A stretch of DNA of 64,000 nucleotides from Alloprevotella tannerae ATCC 51259 (lineage in GTDB: Bacteria; Bacteroidota; Bacteroidia; Bacteroidales; Bacteroidaceae): positions 48,786 to 112,785 of the forward strand of contig NZ_GG700642.1 in NCBI RefSeq assembly GCF_000159995.1. Direction: 5' to 3'. The notes beneath the pieces were generated by a model that saw nothing but the letters and a program-made list of their open reading frames with translations, did not search any database and was not told where the DNA came from. Shown one piece after another: positions 27,068-36,657 of the stretch. Positions within the stretch are counted from its first letter, which is position 1, and every line of letters starts with the position of its first letter. A program made the position numbers and the translations under genes.

Positions 27068-27891
27068 TGACGAATCAAGGATTGGTAAACGAAGCAATCC
27101 GAAAATACTTTGCGCACGGCTTCTTGTTTGCGCCTGAATAATCCGAATACGCAACTGCCACTGCCGGACATAGCGGCGTAAACTGCGCCCATATCGTAGA
27201 GCGTCTCTTTTATGGCCGCTATTTTTGGAAACTGGGGGAAGACGGTCGCTTCAAAGTCGTTTTTTATCAGATCTTTCCATTCTTCTACCGGGCGCTGCAC
27301 GGAATCCGGCAAGAATTTGTCAGCCGGACGTGGGCAAATCGCAGCATAAGCCGCCTTTGTTGAGACTGCCTCTTGGGGTTTTACCAAGACTAAAGTCCAA
27401 CCTTTTAAGGTAAAATCTATGGGGGTGAGTTCGTTGCCTATACCTGTGGCGAACGAAGGCTTACCTTGAATGAAGAAAGCGCAATCGGCGCCAAACGCAG
27501 CTACACGCTCTTCCATTTGTTTGTCGGATAAACCTAACTGAAACTCGGTATTGAGCATTCGCATCATAAAGGCGGCGTCGCTACTGCCGCCTCCAAGACC
27601 GGCACCGGAAGGAATGCGTTTGTTTAAGTAAATATCCAGCGATGGCAAATCAAACTCGGCGCGCAACTGTTCATAAACTCGAATGACTAAATTGCTTTCT
27701 GCCGGCCCTTCCAAACGATGGCCGACCTGCTGAAACCGATACGGATCGTCACTGTGTTGGAGTTGTTTAAATTCCAGTACGTCTGTGAGCGGTACCGGAT
27801 AGAAAATCGTCTCCAAGTTGTGATATCCGTCGGCGCGCTTACTGACAATGTTCAGTCCGATATTGATTTTGCAAAAAGGATACTCAATCAT
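27064..27891 (-). CDS. ispE: 4-diphosphocytidyl-2-C-methyl-D-erythritol kinase
   Basis: GHMP-family kinase of the MEP isoprenoid pathway, phosphorylating CDP-ME. The 275-residue product begins MIEYPFCKINIGLNIVSKRADGYHNLETIFYPV, the conserved IspE N-terminus. It has the glycine-rich ATP loop PSGAGLGGGSSDAAF (about 93-107) and the C-terminal AAMSGSGSCVFGLF. The start at 27891 is fixed by family homology; the frame runs 49 codons further into the MFS gene. It is part of the minus-strand unit HAD-panB-MFS-ispE-EFR1. Confidence 0.95.
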   Translation of the reverse strand: MIEYPFCKINIGLNIVSKRADGYHNLETIFYPVPLTDVLEFKQLQHSDDPYRFQQVGHRLEGPAESNLVIRVYEQLRAEFDLPSLDIYLNKRIPSGAGLGGGSSDAAFMMRMLNTEFQLGLSDKQMEERVAAFGADCAFFIQGKPSFATGIGNELTPIDFTLKGWTLVLVKPQEAVSTKAAYAAICPRPADKFLPDSVQRPVEEWKDLIKNDFEATVFPQFPKIAAIKETLYDMGAVYAAMSGSGSCVFGLFRRKQEAVRKVFSDCFVYQSLIRQ

Positions 27892-27901
27892 AATGTCTGC
27901 A

Positions 27902-29080
27902 TTATACTTCTTTGAAACGAAAATCTCGATCTTTGTGCTTATTAAACCAAGGATGCACCAAAACCAAATACACGCAAAGTAAACCCACGACAACTCCGGC
28001 GCCCGCATAATACAATGTGCTGACCGAAAGTCCATCATAACAAAAAGCTACGACGCTCCAACCGATAGCAAAACCTATGCGCCAGCCCAGCATAAAGGTG
28101 TTCTGCGACGTTCCGCGCTGACAATGCCCGGACAATTTCAGGAAATACATCAGCAGACGTGAGGCTGTAAGGCCGCAACCCGCACCAAAAAGCGCGTATG
28201 CTGCGTTATGAATCGAAGAAAGTGGCTGCGCGAGCAACAGGAGTGCAGCTAAATACAACAGAAGTCCGACAAACATTTCGGCACGATCGTCCGCCTCGAC
28301 AAAAACTGTCTTGCGCACGAAAAATGCAGCGAGAAGGCCGGCGCCAATAAATAGCATATCGTTCACCGTAACAGAGATAGGAGTTTGCAGCACAAGAGCC
28401 AACAACATTCCCTCTATACCTGCGGCCACTAAACACATAAGAAATAAAGGCCAACCACAAGAACGCCAGAAGCGATCACAAGAAATCAGCTGCACTTTAA
28501 CAGGAGCTTTGAGCGGAATCTTTGTACAGAAAACCAAAAAGATGGACAAGCACAGCGGAATGAACAACAAGGCGTCCGTCAAAGCCGGTTGCCGAAGTAA
28601 CTGCGGCAAATAAAGCACGCAAAGCCACCCAATCGGGAGTCCGAAACGCCCAAACCAGCTCAACAAACTATCGCCTAAAGTTCGACTAGATGAGAGCAAA
28701 AGGTCATTAACGATCGTATTATTGAGTGCATTTTGCGCAAATTCGAAGAAGACGCCAAAACATGCAGACAAGACATATATATAAATGAGCGGCAAGTTCG
28801 CCTCTAAGAGGGCCAAAGCGCAAACGCCTTGCAAAATACTACTCCACAAAAATACGGCCTTACGTGAAAAGCGCTCAACGATGTAGGCATTGAAGGGACC
28901 GGGAACAATCAATCCGACGGTGAAAGCTAAGATACAACCGGTCGTGATCAGAAAATCGCCGCCAAAGTGTAAATAAAGATAAGGGATTAAGCCGAAAGCG
29001 AAAGTCCAAAATAAGAGGTTCGCCCAGCAAAGTCTCTGAAAGTTTAAGCTCCGCAAAGGATTAGTAGCACTCGTTCTCAT
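27902..29080 (-). CDS. Major facilitator superfamily transporter
   Basis: A 392-residue inner-membrane protein with about twelve hydrophobic segments and the MFS layout. It starts [32 protein letters not shown], with the cytoplasmic loop [14 protein letters not shown] between TM2 and TM3 in the position of motif A. The substrate is not recognisable. It overlaps panB by 20 bp and ends 10 bp before ispE, so it is tightly embedded in the operon. A drug-efflux type export role is one possibility. Confidence 0.82.
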   Translation of the reverse strand: MRTSATNPLRSLNFQRLCWANLLFWTFAFGLIPYLYLHFGGDFLITTGCILAFTVGLIVPGPFNAYIVERFSRKAVFLWSSILQGVCALALLEANLPLIYIYVLSACFGVFFEFAQNALNNTIVNDLLLSSSRTLGDSLLSWFGRFGLPIGWLCVLYLPQLLRQPALTDALLFIPLCLSIFLVFCTKIPLKAPVKVQLISCDRFWRSCGWPLFLMCLVAAGIEGMLLALVLQTPISVTVNDMLFIGAGLLAAFFVRKTVFVEADDRAEMFVGLLLYLAALLLLAQPLSSIHNAAYALFGAGCGLTASRLLMYFLKLSGHCQRGTSQNTFMLGWRIGFAIGWSVVAFCYDGLSVSTLYYAGAGVVVGLLCVYLVLVHPWFNKHKDRDFRFKEV

Positions 29081-29879
29081 TGGGAAAATCTCCTGTCTTT
29101 ACGTCGTTCACATAGCGCTTAATCGCGTCGGTCATCACCGTCGTTAGGTCAGCATAACGGCGGAGAAACTTGGGTGAAACGTCTTTATTCTTGCCCAGCA
29201 TATCGTCAATGACGAGCACTTGTCCGTCAGCCGTACCGCCGCCAATCCCGATAATAGGAATGTCGACGGCCTCAACAACGCGCTGCGTCAACGTTGCCGG
29301 AATCTTTTCCAAGACAATGGCAAAGCAACCCACCTCCGCCAAGGCCAAAGCATCGGCATAGAGTTTATCGCTTTCCTCCTTTTCCTGCGCCCTTACGGCA
29401 TACGTCCCAAACTTATTGATGCTCTGTGGTATTAGTCCTAAATGGCCCATCACAGGTATACCTGCGTCGAGAATTTTTCTGATTGTTGGGAGGATTTCTA
29501 CGCCACCCTCAACTTTTAAGGCGTCGCAGCCACTTTCTTTCATCATCCTAATAGCGTTGCGAACGCCATCATCGGCACAGACTTGGTAAGAACCGAACGG
29601 CATGTCGCAGACGACCAAGGCCCGCTTCACGCCACGCACCACGCCAGACGCATGATAAATCATCTGATCCACAGTAATGGGGAGCGTAGTCACGTTGCCG
29701 GCCATCACATTCGAAGCGCTATCGCCCACGAGTATGATATCAATGCCGGCACCATCGACAATGCGCGCCGTGGTATAATCATAAGAGGTCAGCATCGCGA
29801 TTTTTCGGCCGTCGGCCTTCATCTCTTTCAAACGTTTTGTCGTCACCTTGCGGCGATCATCATTCAAATAAGCAGTCAT
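29061..29879 (-). CDS. panB: 3-methyl-2-oxobutanoate hydroxymethyltransferase
   Basis: First committed enzyme of pantothenate synthesis, making ketopantoate from alpha-ketoisovalerate and methylene-THF. The 272-residue product has the PanB landmarks [31 protein letters not shown] (metal-binding Asp), [34 protein letters not shown]-like [21 protein letters not shown] and VLVIDDMLG. Length is normal. It follows the HAD gene after 30 bp. panC and panD are not in the window. Confidence 0.96.
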   Translation of the reverse strand: MTAYLNDDRRKVTTKRLKEMKADGRKIAMLTSYDYTTARIVDGAGIDIILVGDSASNVMAGNVTTLPITVDQMIYHASGVVRGVKRALVVCDMPFGSYQVCADDGVRNAIRMMKESGCDALKVEGGVEILPTIRKILDAGIPVMGHLGLIPQSINKFGTYAVRAQEKEESDKLYADALALAEVGCFAIVLEKIPATLTQRVVEAVDIPIIGIGGGTADGQVLVIDDMLGKNKDVSPKFLRRYADLTTVMTDAIKRYVNDVKTGDFPNENECY

Positions 29880-29909
29880 GATTGATTATAAGCTTTAGAA
29901 ATAAGGCCC

Positions 29910-30560
29910 TCAGCCCAGCAAAGCGCTAAAGGAGGAATAGGTGAATTGATTAAAGTCGGGGATCACCACGTCGCAGAGGGGCGCAATGCGTTCCGGTGCA
30001 TTTTCCGTCGACAAGCCGACCACTTTAGCCCCGCTATCGCGACCGGCTTGCAGTCCGCTCAGCGAGTCCTCAAAGACTACACACGTCTGGGGCGCTAAGC
30101 CAAAATAGTTGGCCGCAGCTATATAGCAATCGGGGGCGGGCTTTGAGCGGCGCGTGTCCTCTGCCGTAAAAATATGTGTGAATAAGGATTGAAAATCAGG
30201 CAATGCGGCATAAAGGGAGGCCATCTTTTCTTCATTTGAACTCGTCACACAGGCCGTAGGTATGCCCTGCTGCTGCAACGTGCGTATAAAGGCCACAACG
30301 CCCTCCACATAAGGAAACCGCATGTGGGCTTCAAAATGCTTGATGCGGGCTTTTATCTCTGCTTGAAGCGCTTCATTGCCGGAAAAATAGCAATTAAAGA
30401 CGTTGATAAGCGTATTGCCCTTGATCTCTTTCGCGAAATTTGCCCGCGAGGGTAGAAATTCGTGTCCGATAGTCGTCCAAAACGCCGTATACTGCGGCTC
30501 TGTGTTGACAATAACTCCATCGCAATCAAACAGAGCTGCCGTTTTCAGACTTGTAACCAT
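29910..30560 (-). CDS. HAD-superfamily hydrolase (beta-phosphoglucomutase-like)
   Basis: A 216-residue subfamily IA HAD phosphatase. The nucleophile motif is AALFDCDGVIVNTEP (Asp at about 11 and 13). Motif II is ACVTSSNEE near 110, motif III Lys is in TRRSKPAPDCYIAAA, and motif IV is VVFEDSLSGLQAGRDSGAKVVGL. The C1 cap insertion is the beta-PGM/phosphatase type. The start at 30560 is preferred over upstream frames because the -7 element at 30585-30592 lies just ahead. It heads the panB-ispE unit. The substrate is unknown. Confidence 0.88.
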   Translation of the reverse strand: MVTSLKTAALFDCDGVIVNTEPQYTAFWTTIGHEFLPSRANFAKEIKGNTLINVFNCYFSGNEALQAEIKARIKHFEAHMRFPYVEGVVAFIRTLQQQGIPTACVTSSNEEKMASLYAALPDFQSLFTHIFTAEDTRRSKPAPDCYIAAANYFGLAPQTCVVFEDSLSGLQAGRDSGAKVVGLSTENAPERIAPLCDVVIPDFNQFTYSSFSALLG

Positions 30561-30584
30561 ATTGTATTCGTCTTGAATATGCTG

Positions 30585-30592
30585 CAAAAGTA
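30585..30592 (-). promoter_or_regulatory. -7 element of the HAD-panB-MFS-ispE-EFR1 operon
   Basis: Reads TACTTTTG on the minus strand, 24 bp before the HAD start codon. Confidence 0.6.
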
Positions 30593-31339
30593 CGACTAAC
30601 TTTCTAAGTTGCAAAGAATAGTTACGCCTTCTGTTCGCTACCGGCAGCATATAGGCTCGTAAGCGCTTATTTTGAGAACTACGATGCACATTATTGATAG
30701 CTCAGGTCTCAGAGATTGTGTTCGTCAACTTCGCTTGCAACCAAGCGAAGCCAAACTCTCAAAGCGGTGATGGCAAAAGCTGCAAGCAATAGATCTGTTT
30801 CTCGACTGAAAAGCGCCTATTTTTTGCCTTTTAGTTCACATCCGGACGCTTTAGAAGCATTTACCTACTGGGAAGTACGCACCTTAGTCAGCGCCCGCTA
30901 CAGAATGAGCACCAAGCGCTTTGGAGTATGCCGTTTGCGCTCGTGATAAAAAACCTTTGCGCTCACGAGAACAAACCTTTGCGCTCACGACGTGAAGCCT
31001 TTTTCCTCACGATAAAAAACCTGCGACTTACGTGCTTTATGCGTAGAAAGCCGATGGGGATAAATCTAAATAACAGACGATAACCCTAAAAAAACAGGGA
31101 CTTACTTTTCATTTCCAACGATAAAAGCGTCGCGAATGTGAAGCGAATATACCTTTAGCTTATCAGTAGGCCTCACAGCCAAAAAGCAGACGAAGCAAAA
31201 CCGGAAGACAATCAGCCGGATGGGCGTGCGAATGAAGCGAATAAGGCAATGGCAGCGCAGCAGACGGGCAACTCACCGGTTAACAAAGGGAGATATAATT
31301 TTTTAGTTAGGAAATACTTATGAAAAGTCTTTAAATGTT
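30593..31339. other. Intergenic region between divergent HAD and TPR genes
   Basis: No gene supported. A plus-strand frame at 30716-30946 runs into the repeat array and has no start context or recognisable domain. The array at 30941-31012 is the only clear structure. The rest (31080-31330) shows nothing I can assign. Confidence 0.5.
30941..31012. repeat. Four-box 22-bp palindromic array (array E)
   Basis: Boxes at 30941 (TCGTGA), 30963, 30985 and 31007 (TCACGA), exactly 22 bp apart. The pattern GT-AC-AC-AC is the reverse complement of the GT-GT-GT-AC pattern in arrays C, D and F, so the element has polarity and is inverted here. Linkers share AAACCTTTGCGC-type sequence. A decayed fifth position (TACGTG, 31029) may exist. 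Confidence 0.85.
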
Positions 31340-31347
31340 TACATTTG
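31340..31347 (+). promoter_or_regulatory. -7 element of the TPR gene
   Basis: TACATTTG matches TAnnTTTG, 48 bp before the ATG at 31396. Confidence 0.6.
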
Positions 31348-31395
31348 CACGAAACCCAATCTTTGACTTATACAACTTACTAAATAGTATTCTTT

Positions 31396-33183
31396 ATGAA
31401 AAGAATTAAACACCTGCTACTCTTGCTATTCTTTGCAAGTTTAAGTATCCCTACCTTGGCGCAATATGTGCCGGAGGCTATGGAACTCGACTCAGATTCT
31501 GTCGTCGCAGATAGCATTGAAGAAATCGAGATGGATTTTAAGGTTTCCCTTGATAGCCTGAGGCTACTCGTTGAGCAAAACCCGCAGGACGGAAAAGCTT
31601 GGCTAAACTTGGCAGAGGCCTATTGGTACCAGGATGCTGACACAACGCTCTTTGAACAGGCGCTACAGAAATGCGTTTCTCTCCTATCAGCCGCCAACTC
31701 GGATGACATGGAAAGAGCCTGTCGGCTGGTTAAGTTTGGCTTTTCCGGAAACAAGCGCATAGAACTATTGAAAACGATGCTGCAGCGTCTGCCGCAAAAT
31801 GTAATAATCAAAAACGGCTTAGCCCAGGCTTACTACGAGGAAGATGACTACGATATGGCTGAATACTATGACTCGATCAACTACGAATATATTCGCACAC
31901 ACCACTCTGAAGATTATGTAGAAGCGCTGATTAACGCCGCTGAACGGGTAGCAAGCGTGGAAGATTCAATAAAAATAAGTACAGAGATGCGCAATTATCG
32001 CGCTTGGGAACGAATCAAATTAGCCTATGACATTTCCGATAACAAATACGGAACTGCATTTCTTCTGGCGGATTCCTATATGAAATTAGCAGCATACGGA
32101 AATTCGATCTATGCCTCTGAAAACGAAGCACGCATTAAGGCGGGATTGATGCCGATAGATTTTACACAAGCGCTTGTAGATTCGGCTTTCACCGTAATAT
32201 TAGCTGAAGAATTAGCGAACGAAGCTACTATACCCTTATTTTTCTTCAAAGAGTGGAAAAAGCTAGGTGCTAGCACGGTTCAAGCTATTGAAAATTATAT
32301 TCTACAAAAAATTAAGGCCAAACCGCAGGAACCTCAATGGCACTACTATGAAGGAATGCTTTTGATGCTTTGCAATAGGTCTAAGGAGGCCCTTCCCCAC
32401 TTAGAAGCAGCTTACGAGCAAAGGCCCTACGAGGATTTGGCGTTCGTGTTAATCTTTGGCTACTATGGAATGCGTCAATGGGAAAAATCTATTGAATTGG
32501 TAAACAAATTAATCCAAGAACAAAAGGGTGACGAAAGAGGCTTGGTAGAACCCTACAGCCTTCTCTGCAAGCTCTACGGCGCACAAGGAAATTATGAGGC
32601 AGCAATTAAAGCCGTAAATAAATGTATCAAGATTGGCAAGAAGATTGACTGGTATGGAGTCCCTATGACTCACGAATTGCGGGCTATGACTTACATCTTG
32701 CAAGGTCAAGGGAAAAACGCTCAACTCAATTCGAAAGCTTTGGCTGATCTACAAATAGCTTTCGAAGCATCAGAAGATTTTTACAAGCGTCAAATGATGG
32801 CGGTCTGGTACGGATGGCTGCTTGATCAGCCGCACAAAGCGCTTCCGGCTCGATCTGACTCGCTCAGTTTGCAGGCCAATTGGCGAACGTTTGCGCTTAA
32901 AATTGATGTAACAATATCTGTGGCTAATATCATTGCACAGTATTTTTGGGGCGATGCCGCCCAAGCACGCCAAGATATGGATGAATTCTTAGCAAATGAC
33001 CCCAACAACGAATACTTCTTTGAAATTGCAGGGTTCTATGCGCTTCAAGGTGAGACCGCAAAAGCCATAGAGGTGCTTCGAAATGGCATCAAAGAGGGCG
33101 ATTATTGGTATGCAGGACTCCGAGATCTCCCGTGGTTGAGCAGCCTGAAAGGGAATCCAGAATATGAAGACTTATTAAAATAA
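31396..33183 (+). CDS. Exported tetratricopeptide-repeat protein
   Basis: A 595-residue protein with a signal peptide (MKRIKHLLLLLFFASLSIPT-LAQ, cleavage near 23). A short acidic Asp/Ser/Glu stretch (25-45) is followed by TPR-like helical repeats to the C-terminus. Examples are SLDSLRLLVEQNPQDGKAWL, RSKEALPHLEAAYEQRPYEDLAFVL, GNYEAAIKAVNKCIKI and GETAKAIEVLRNGIKEGDYW. It is probably periplasmic and mediates protein contacts; no enzymatic motif is seen. The gene directly downstream repeats its first 74 codons. Transcribed from the promoter at 31340. Confidence 0.8.
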   Translation: MKRIKHLLLLLFFASLSIPTLAQYVPEAMELDSDSVVADSIEEIEMDFKVSLDSLRLLVEQNPQDGKAWLNLAEAYWYQDADTTLFEQALQKCVSLLSAANSDDMERACRLVKFGFSGNKRIELLKTMLQRLPQNVIIKNGLAQAYYEEDDYDMAEYYDSINYEYIRTHHSEDYVEALINAAERVASVEDSIKISTEMRNYRAWERIKLAYDISDNKYGTAFLLADSYMKLAAYGNSIYASENEARIKAGLMPIDFTQALVDSAFTVILAEELANEATIPLFFFKEWKKLGASTVQAIENYILQKIKAKPQEPQWHYYEGMLLMLCNRSKEALPHLEAAYEQRPYEDLAFVLIFGYYGMRQWEKSIELVNKLIQEQKGDERGLVEPYSLLCKLYGAQGNYEAAIKAVNKCIKIGKKIDWYGVPMTHELRAMTYILQGQGKNAQLNSKALADLQIAFEASEDFYKRQMMAVWYGWLLDQPHKALPARSDSLSLQANWRTFALKIDVTISVANIIAQYFWGDAAQARQDMDEFLANDPNNEYFFEIAGFYALQGETAKAIEVLRNGIKEGDYWYAGLRDLPWLSSLKGNPEYEDLLK

Positions 33184-33229
33184 GCTGAATTCGTCGAACT
33201 CAGGCCAACTTACCAAACTAATTTTCTTT

Positions 33230-33454
33230 ATGAAAAGAATTAAACATTTGATAATCTTGCTATTCCTTGCAAGTTTGAGTATCCCGACCTCGGCGCAATA
33301 CGTGACGGACTCTATGGATTTCAACGCAGAATCCATCGCCATTGATAGCATTGAAGATGACGAAATAGATCCGACGGTTTATCTTGACAGCTTGAGACTA
33401 CTAGTTGAGACAAACCCGCAGGACGGCAATGCTTGGCTGGACTTTAAACAATAG
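33230..33454 (+). pseudogene. Truncated tandem copy of the TPR gene 5' end
   Basis: The 74-codon frame reproduces the first part of the preceding gene: signal peptide MKRIKHLIILLFLASLSIPT, the acidic stretch, then LDSLRLLVETNPQDGNAWLD, with roughly two thirds identical residues. The bases before the ATG (ttctttatgaaaag...) are also shared, so the duplicated segment began upstream of the start. The stop TAG lies inside the left arm of a strong hairpin (33450-33488). It is either a decayed partial duplicate or a gene for a short secreted peptide of about 50 residues. Confidence 0.65.
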
Positions 33455-33488
33455 GGTCGAAAACCAAACAAAGGTTTTCAACCCTATT
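33450..33488 (+). terminator. Long hairpin after the truncated TPR copy
   Basis: A 16-bp stem (33450-33465 with 33473-33488, one mismatch) around the loop aaacaaa, ending in TTTC. It contains the stop codon of the truncated copy in its left arm. A terminator for the TPR unit is the likeliest role. Confidence 0.7.
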
Positions 33489-34063
33489 TCCTCAAAAGAA
33501 TCTAAAAAAATGGATGAAGCAGGGACAACTTTCTTAAACTTGTGCGAATGAATGCAGATTCTCAAGCCAATATTATCGGTCAGCCCCTCGCGCTTTAAGA
33601 CTTTATAGAGCACATAAATCGTTTCGGGGCGCATCTAAACAGAACTTTACCACCTAAAAGTACTCTTTATAGCGAGTCTTTGTGACGCTTGCAATGCATC
33701 TGAGTCAGTTGTTTTCGCGCGATTAGGATGCTTTATGCCGCCTCACTCATTGTATAATAAAACATCGGCGCTAGTATGTGTAAATCAAGCGGATTATTGC
33801 TGGAGAGAAACAAGAAACCGCGGGAAGAAAATAAAACTGAATCAGCTTAAAAGCCGCACCTATTCTAAAATAGCGTACACAAAAGCATACAATGCGCCGT
33901 ACAGCCTTATCTACAATCTTAAATAAAGAGCAGTAAAGGCACTCGCCCTCTATATCACGTGCGGGCCGAGGGATGGCCTATGCAAGCAAGAGATCGCAAT
34001 AATGAAAACAAGCCTTTTAGGTTAACTAACAAACTTGCTTTGCAGGAAGCCAAAAATTAAGAC
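33489..34063. other. Gene-poor region
   Basis: No gene supported. A 77-codon minus frame starting at 33634 has partly protein-like sequence (RPETIYVLYKVLKREGLTDN...) that could be an eroded fragment, but it runs through the hairpin at 33450-33488. A plus frame at 33735-33926 has no start context. No promoter motif or repeat array recognised. Confidence 0.4.
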
Positions 34064-34576
34064 TCAACGTTTGGCGGGAACAAAAATTTCATAAGTCCCG
34101 TCATCAAAGAATACGCGAATCTCTTTAATTTCTCGCTTATGTTTGTCAAGATTGTTCATCGTTATCGCGTTCGGTGAAGAACCCTTGTAAACAGGTTCTA
34201 ATTTGGGCGCTGCAGGCACTTGATTTTGTTGAGGTGAAACTGCGAGTTGATTAAAGAAAGATACTTCTGAATCAGCTTGATAAGGAGAATCTATCCCCCC
34301 TTCATTAAAAATTGGTTCAATTATTTCTTGTTGTTTGGAGGGAGAAGATAAAACTGAAGCATCATTAAACTTATCCCCTTCACCAAATAAAAGCCAATTC
34401 ACATTTACTTCTGGAAAGGCATGATGAATTGCTAAAACATGCTTATTAGTAGGGTTAGTTCTTCCGGTAAATATACTTGATAAAGAAGCCGCAGACAAAT
34501 TTAATCGCTGCGCAAATTCTTGCTGAGACAAATTTTGGTCATCCATTAGTTGACGAATACGATCCTTCATTTCCAT
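34064..34576 (-). CDS. XRE-family helix-turn-helix regulator
   Basis: A 170-residue DNA-binding protein. Residues 4-60 form an XRE/Cro-type HTH (RIRQLMDDQNLSQQEFAQRLNLSAASLSSIFTGRTNPT). It is followed by the NWLLFGEGD segment usual in Bacteroidetes XRE regulators, a variable Pro/Ser/Gln linker, and a short C-terminal motif REIKEIRVFFDDGTYEIFVP (149-167). The last is a conserved-looking beta hairpin that may mediate oligomerisation or ligand sensing. It is transcribed alone from the -7 element at 34653-34660 with a leader of about 70 nt. Target genes are unknown; the leader has inverted TACC/GGTA elements that could allow autoregulation. Confidence 0.82.
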   Translation of the reverse strand: MEMKDRIRQLMDDQNLSQQEFAQRLNLSAASLSSIFTGRTNPTNKHVLAIHHAFPEVNVNWLLFGEGDKFNDASVLSSPSKQQEIIEPIFNEGGIDSPYQADSEVSFFNQLAVSPQQNQVPAAPKLEPVYKGSSPNAITMNNLDKHKREIKEIRVFFDDGTYEIFVPAKR

Positions 34577-34595
34577 TTTGAGCTAAATTAAGAGC

Positions 34596-34660
34596 ACAAC
34601 TACCATTTTTAGGTAAAAAGGTGCCGTTTTACATTTTATATTTTCAATTATGCAAAGATA
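34596..34660 (-). promoter_or_regulatory. XRE gene promoter and possible autoregulatory site
   Basis: TATCTTTG on the minus strand at 34653-34660 is an exact -7 element. In the leader, TACCATTTTTAGGTA (34600-34614) is an inverted repeat TACC-N7-GGTA with another ACC just beyond (AAAAAGGT), a candidate operator. The operator is inference. Confidence 0.45.
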
Positions 34661-35544
34661 CACATTTCAAGAATCCCGTCAAGTATTGAAAAGATAAAAA
34701 TCAAATCCAATATTTAATTTACAACCCAACCCTTATTTACAAACCAAGACCAGCCTAAGTATACAAGCGCTTAATATTAGATGTATAAACTATAACCCCT
34801 CAAAATAACGTCTTAATACACTATAGATAATAAGCATAATAAACTCGTTATCAGCATTCTTACACAACACTACAGGCTAAGAATTAGATCAAATATCGCT
34901 TACGCGATAAAAAATAAGTATTTCTCTTGTAAAACACTTTTATTTATTCCACACATAAGCACTGGTAATCATATGTTTATACTAAAATCATTCACAACCA
35001 ATTATTATTCAGTACACAAAATAATAGCTGCGCACTAAATCAATGTTTACATATTTAAATGTTGACGCCCATATTCAGCACCATTAATTCTCTCCTATAT
35101 TTTGATTTATATACCAATACTTAAGCGCGGAAGAATGAAGTATTGATTACAATTTCAATATCTTATTTTGTAATCTTTGTACCCCTAAATTTTAATACGA
35201 AATCATAGAAAGAAGCTCTTTTAAAAACAATCAGGGGGAGGCAAGCTAAAAGCATTTATTACAATCAGGAGACAAGAAAAACTACTTAATGCATTGATTA
35301 TATTGAAGTAAACGCAAAATAAGCACCATAAATAAATGGCGCTAAAAAGTAATCTTCATGAAAGAATTGAAATGTATAGATTGCAATCTATACGAAATTG
35401 AGCCATTCAGAGTATGATTGAGCACTATTATGATTAAAAATCTGCAAGTAATACACAGTTCTAATTTCAACAGGAAACCATTTTGATAGAAAAGGCAGTT
35501 CTGAAAGCGCAGACATTTTAGTCTAAACGATGTAAGCGACAAAT
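34661..35544. other. AT-rich gene-free region
   Basis: About 0.9 kb, visibly richer in A and T than its surroundings, with no open frame of recognisable type. It holds a 20-bp perfect palindrome (35374-35393) and, near 35170, a TAATCTTTG that misses the -7 consensus by one extra base. No cluster of DnaA boxes, tRNA or known ncRNA was recognised. It may hold regulatory RNA or be the remains of transferred DNA. Confidence 0.4.
35374..35393. repeat. 20-bp perfect palindrome
   Basis: GTATAGATTGCAATCTATAC is a perfect dyad. A related imperfect dyad (GCGTAGATTG...CAATCTATGC) is at 45294-45317. Could be a binding site or a small hairpin; function unknown. Confidence 0.6.
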
Positions 35545-35582
35545 TAAAGCGGCAACTTTGAAATTTCAAAGTTGCCGCTTTA
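35545..35582 (-). terminator. 38-bp perfect palindrome, probable holA terminator
   Basis: Nineteen bases (TAAAGCGGCAACTTTGAAA) are followed immediately by their exact reverse complement. The position, 40 bp past the holA stop, and the TTTAATTTG that follows on the minus strand suggest an intrinsic terminator. Perfect palindromes of this length are otherwise uncommon. Confidence 0.7.
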
Positions 35583-35621
35583 CGCCATCTATTTAGCAAG
35601 AAAATATTTTACATAAAATAC

Positions 35622-36656
35622 TCAATAAAGAATAAACGAGAGAAGCTCCTTCATCAACTCTCCTGAAGAAATTGTTGTGCTCCCTACCCCTTTTGAGCGA
35701 GCATCTGTACGACGAATTTCAGCAACAATCCGCATCACTTTTTCAGCTCTATAATTTCGCATAGCGACTGCATACGTTTTTCTGAACTGCCAATCGCTCA
35801 CTCCGACCCACGACGCTATTCCACTCTCCGTTTTATCCATAGAATAATACGCTAACATCAAATTTGAAAAGAAGCGAAACAAAGTTGGCAAGGTTCGTTG
35901 AATTGGAAATTCCTTAGGATTTCCGTCAAAATATTTCTCAATTTTATAAGCCTTCAGTACATCCTTTTGAGCAAGCGCATCCTGTAGCTCGTAAAGATTG
36001 TATTCTTTACTCACCCCGATGATCGCAGCCACAGAAGCAACAGAGATTGAAAGCGCCGTTGATGGTGAAGAAAGACAAAGCTTATCTAGCTCTGCCGCCA
36101 TACGGTTAAGATCTGCGCCAACATACTCTATTAATAATTGTAAGGCGGCTGGTTCTATCTTCCTCTGCTTAGATGCAAGATAAGCATTGATAAAAGATGG
36201 CAACTGCGAATCATATAAGCGCTTTGATTCAAAAAGAACGCCAACCTTTCCTAAAAGGGCTATACCCTTCTTGCGTCGATCTATCGTACCATTTTTATAA
36301 CAAAACACTAAAATGGTAGAGGCCTGCGGCTGCTTGAGATAATATTCTAGTCGCTCATAGTCTTTTATATTCTGAGCTTCCTTTACTAGCACAACAAGCC
36401 GAGGCGCCCCCATCGGAAAGCCTTTGGCTGCATCCAAGACATTATCTATTACAACATCGGCCCCATAAAGCGTGATTAAATTAAAATCACGCTCTTCAGG
36501 GCGCAAAGCCTTTAATACGAGCAAATCAGCAAGGCGATCAATGTAGTAGCTCTCCTCTCCCATTAAGAAATAAACGGGCTTAAAAACCCCAGCGTTTATT
36601 TCCCGAGCGATGCTCTCATACGTAGGACCGGCATTCTTTTTTGCGACAAAAGCCAT
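35622..36656 (-). CDS. holA: DNA polymerase III subunit delta
   Basis: Clamp-loader subunit that opens the beta clamp. The 344-residue product (MAFVAKKNAGPTYESIAREI...) has the delta-family core PVYFLMGEESYYIDRLADLL near 30-50, and VVLVKEAQNIKDYERLEYYLKQPQASTILVFCYK. LIEYVGADLNRMAAELDKL and VAAIIGVSKEYNLYELQDAL lie in the middle. The C-terminal collar domain ends in SSGELMKELLSFILY. The ATG at 36656 follows the amn stop by one base and is preferred over an upstream in-frame TTG. Co-transcribed with amn. Confidence 0.92.
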   Translation of the reverse strand: MAFVAKKNAGPTYESIAREINAGVFKPVYFLMGEESYYIDRLADLLVLKALRPEERDFNLITLYGADVVIDNVLDAAKGFPMGAPRLVVLVKEAQNIKDYERLEYYLKQPQASTILVFCYKNGTIDRRKKGIALLGKVGVLFESKRLYDSQLPSFINAYLASKQRKIEPAALQLLIEYVGADLNRMAAELDKLCLSSPSTALSISVASVAAIIGVSKEYNLYELQDALAQKDVLKAYKIEKYFDGNPKEFPIQRTLPTLFRFFSNLMLAYYSMDKTESGIASWVGVSDWQFRKTYAVAMRNYRAEKVMRIVAEIRRTDARSKGVGSTTISSGELMKELLSFILY

Positions 36657-36657
36657 C

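Noticed and set aside
34661-35544. Replication origin in the AT-rich region
   Set aside because: No cluster of DnaA boxes (TTATCCACA-like) and no dnaA or gidA neighbourhood was seen.
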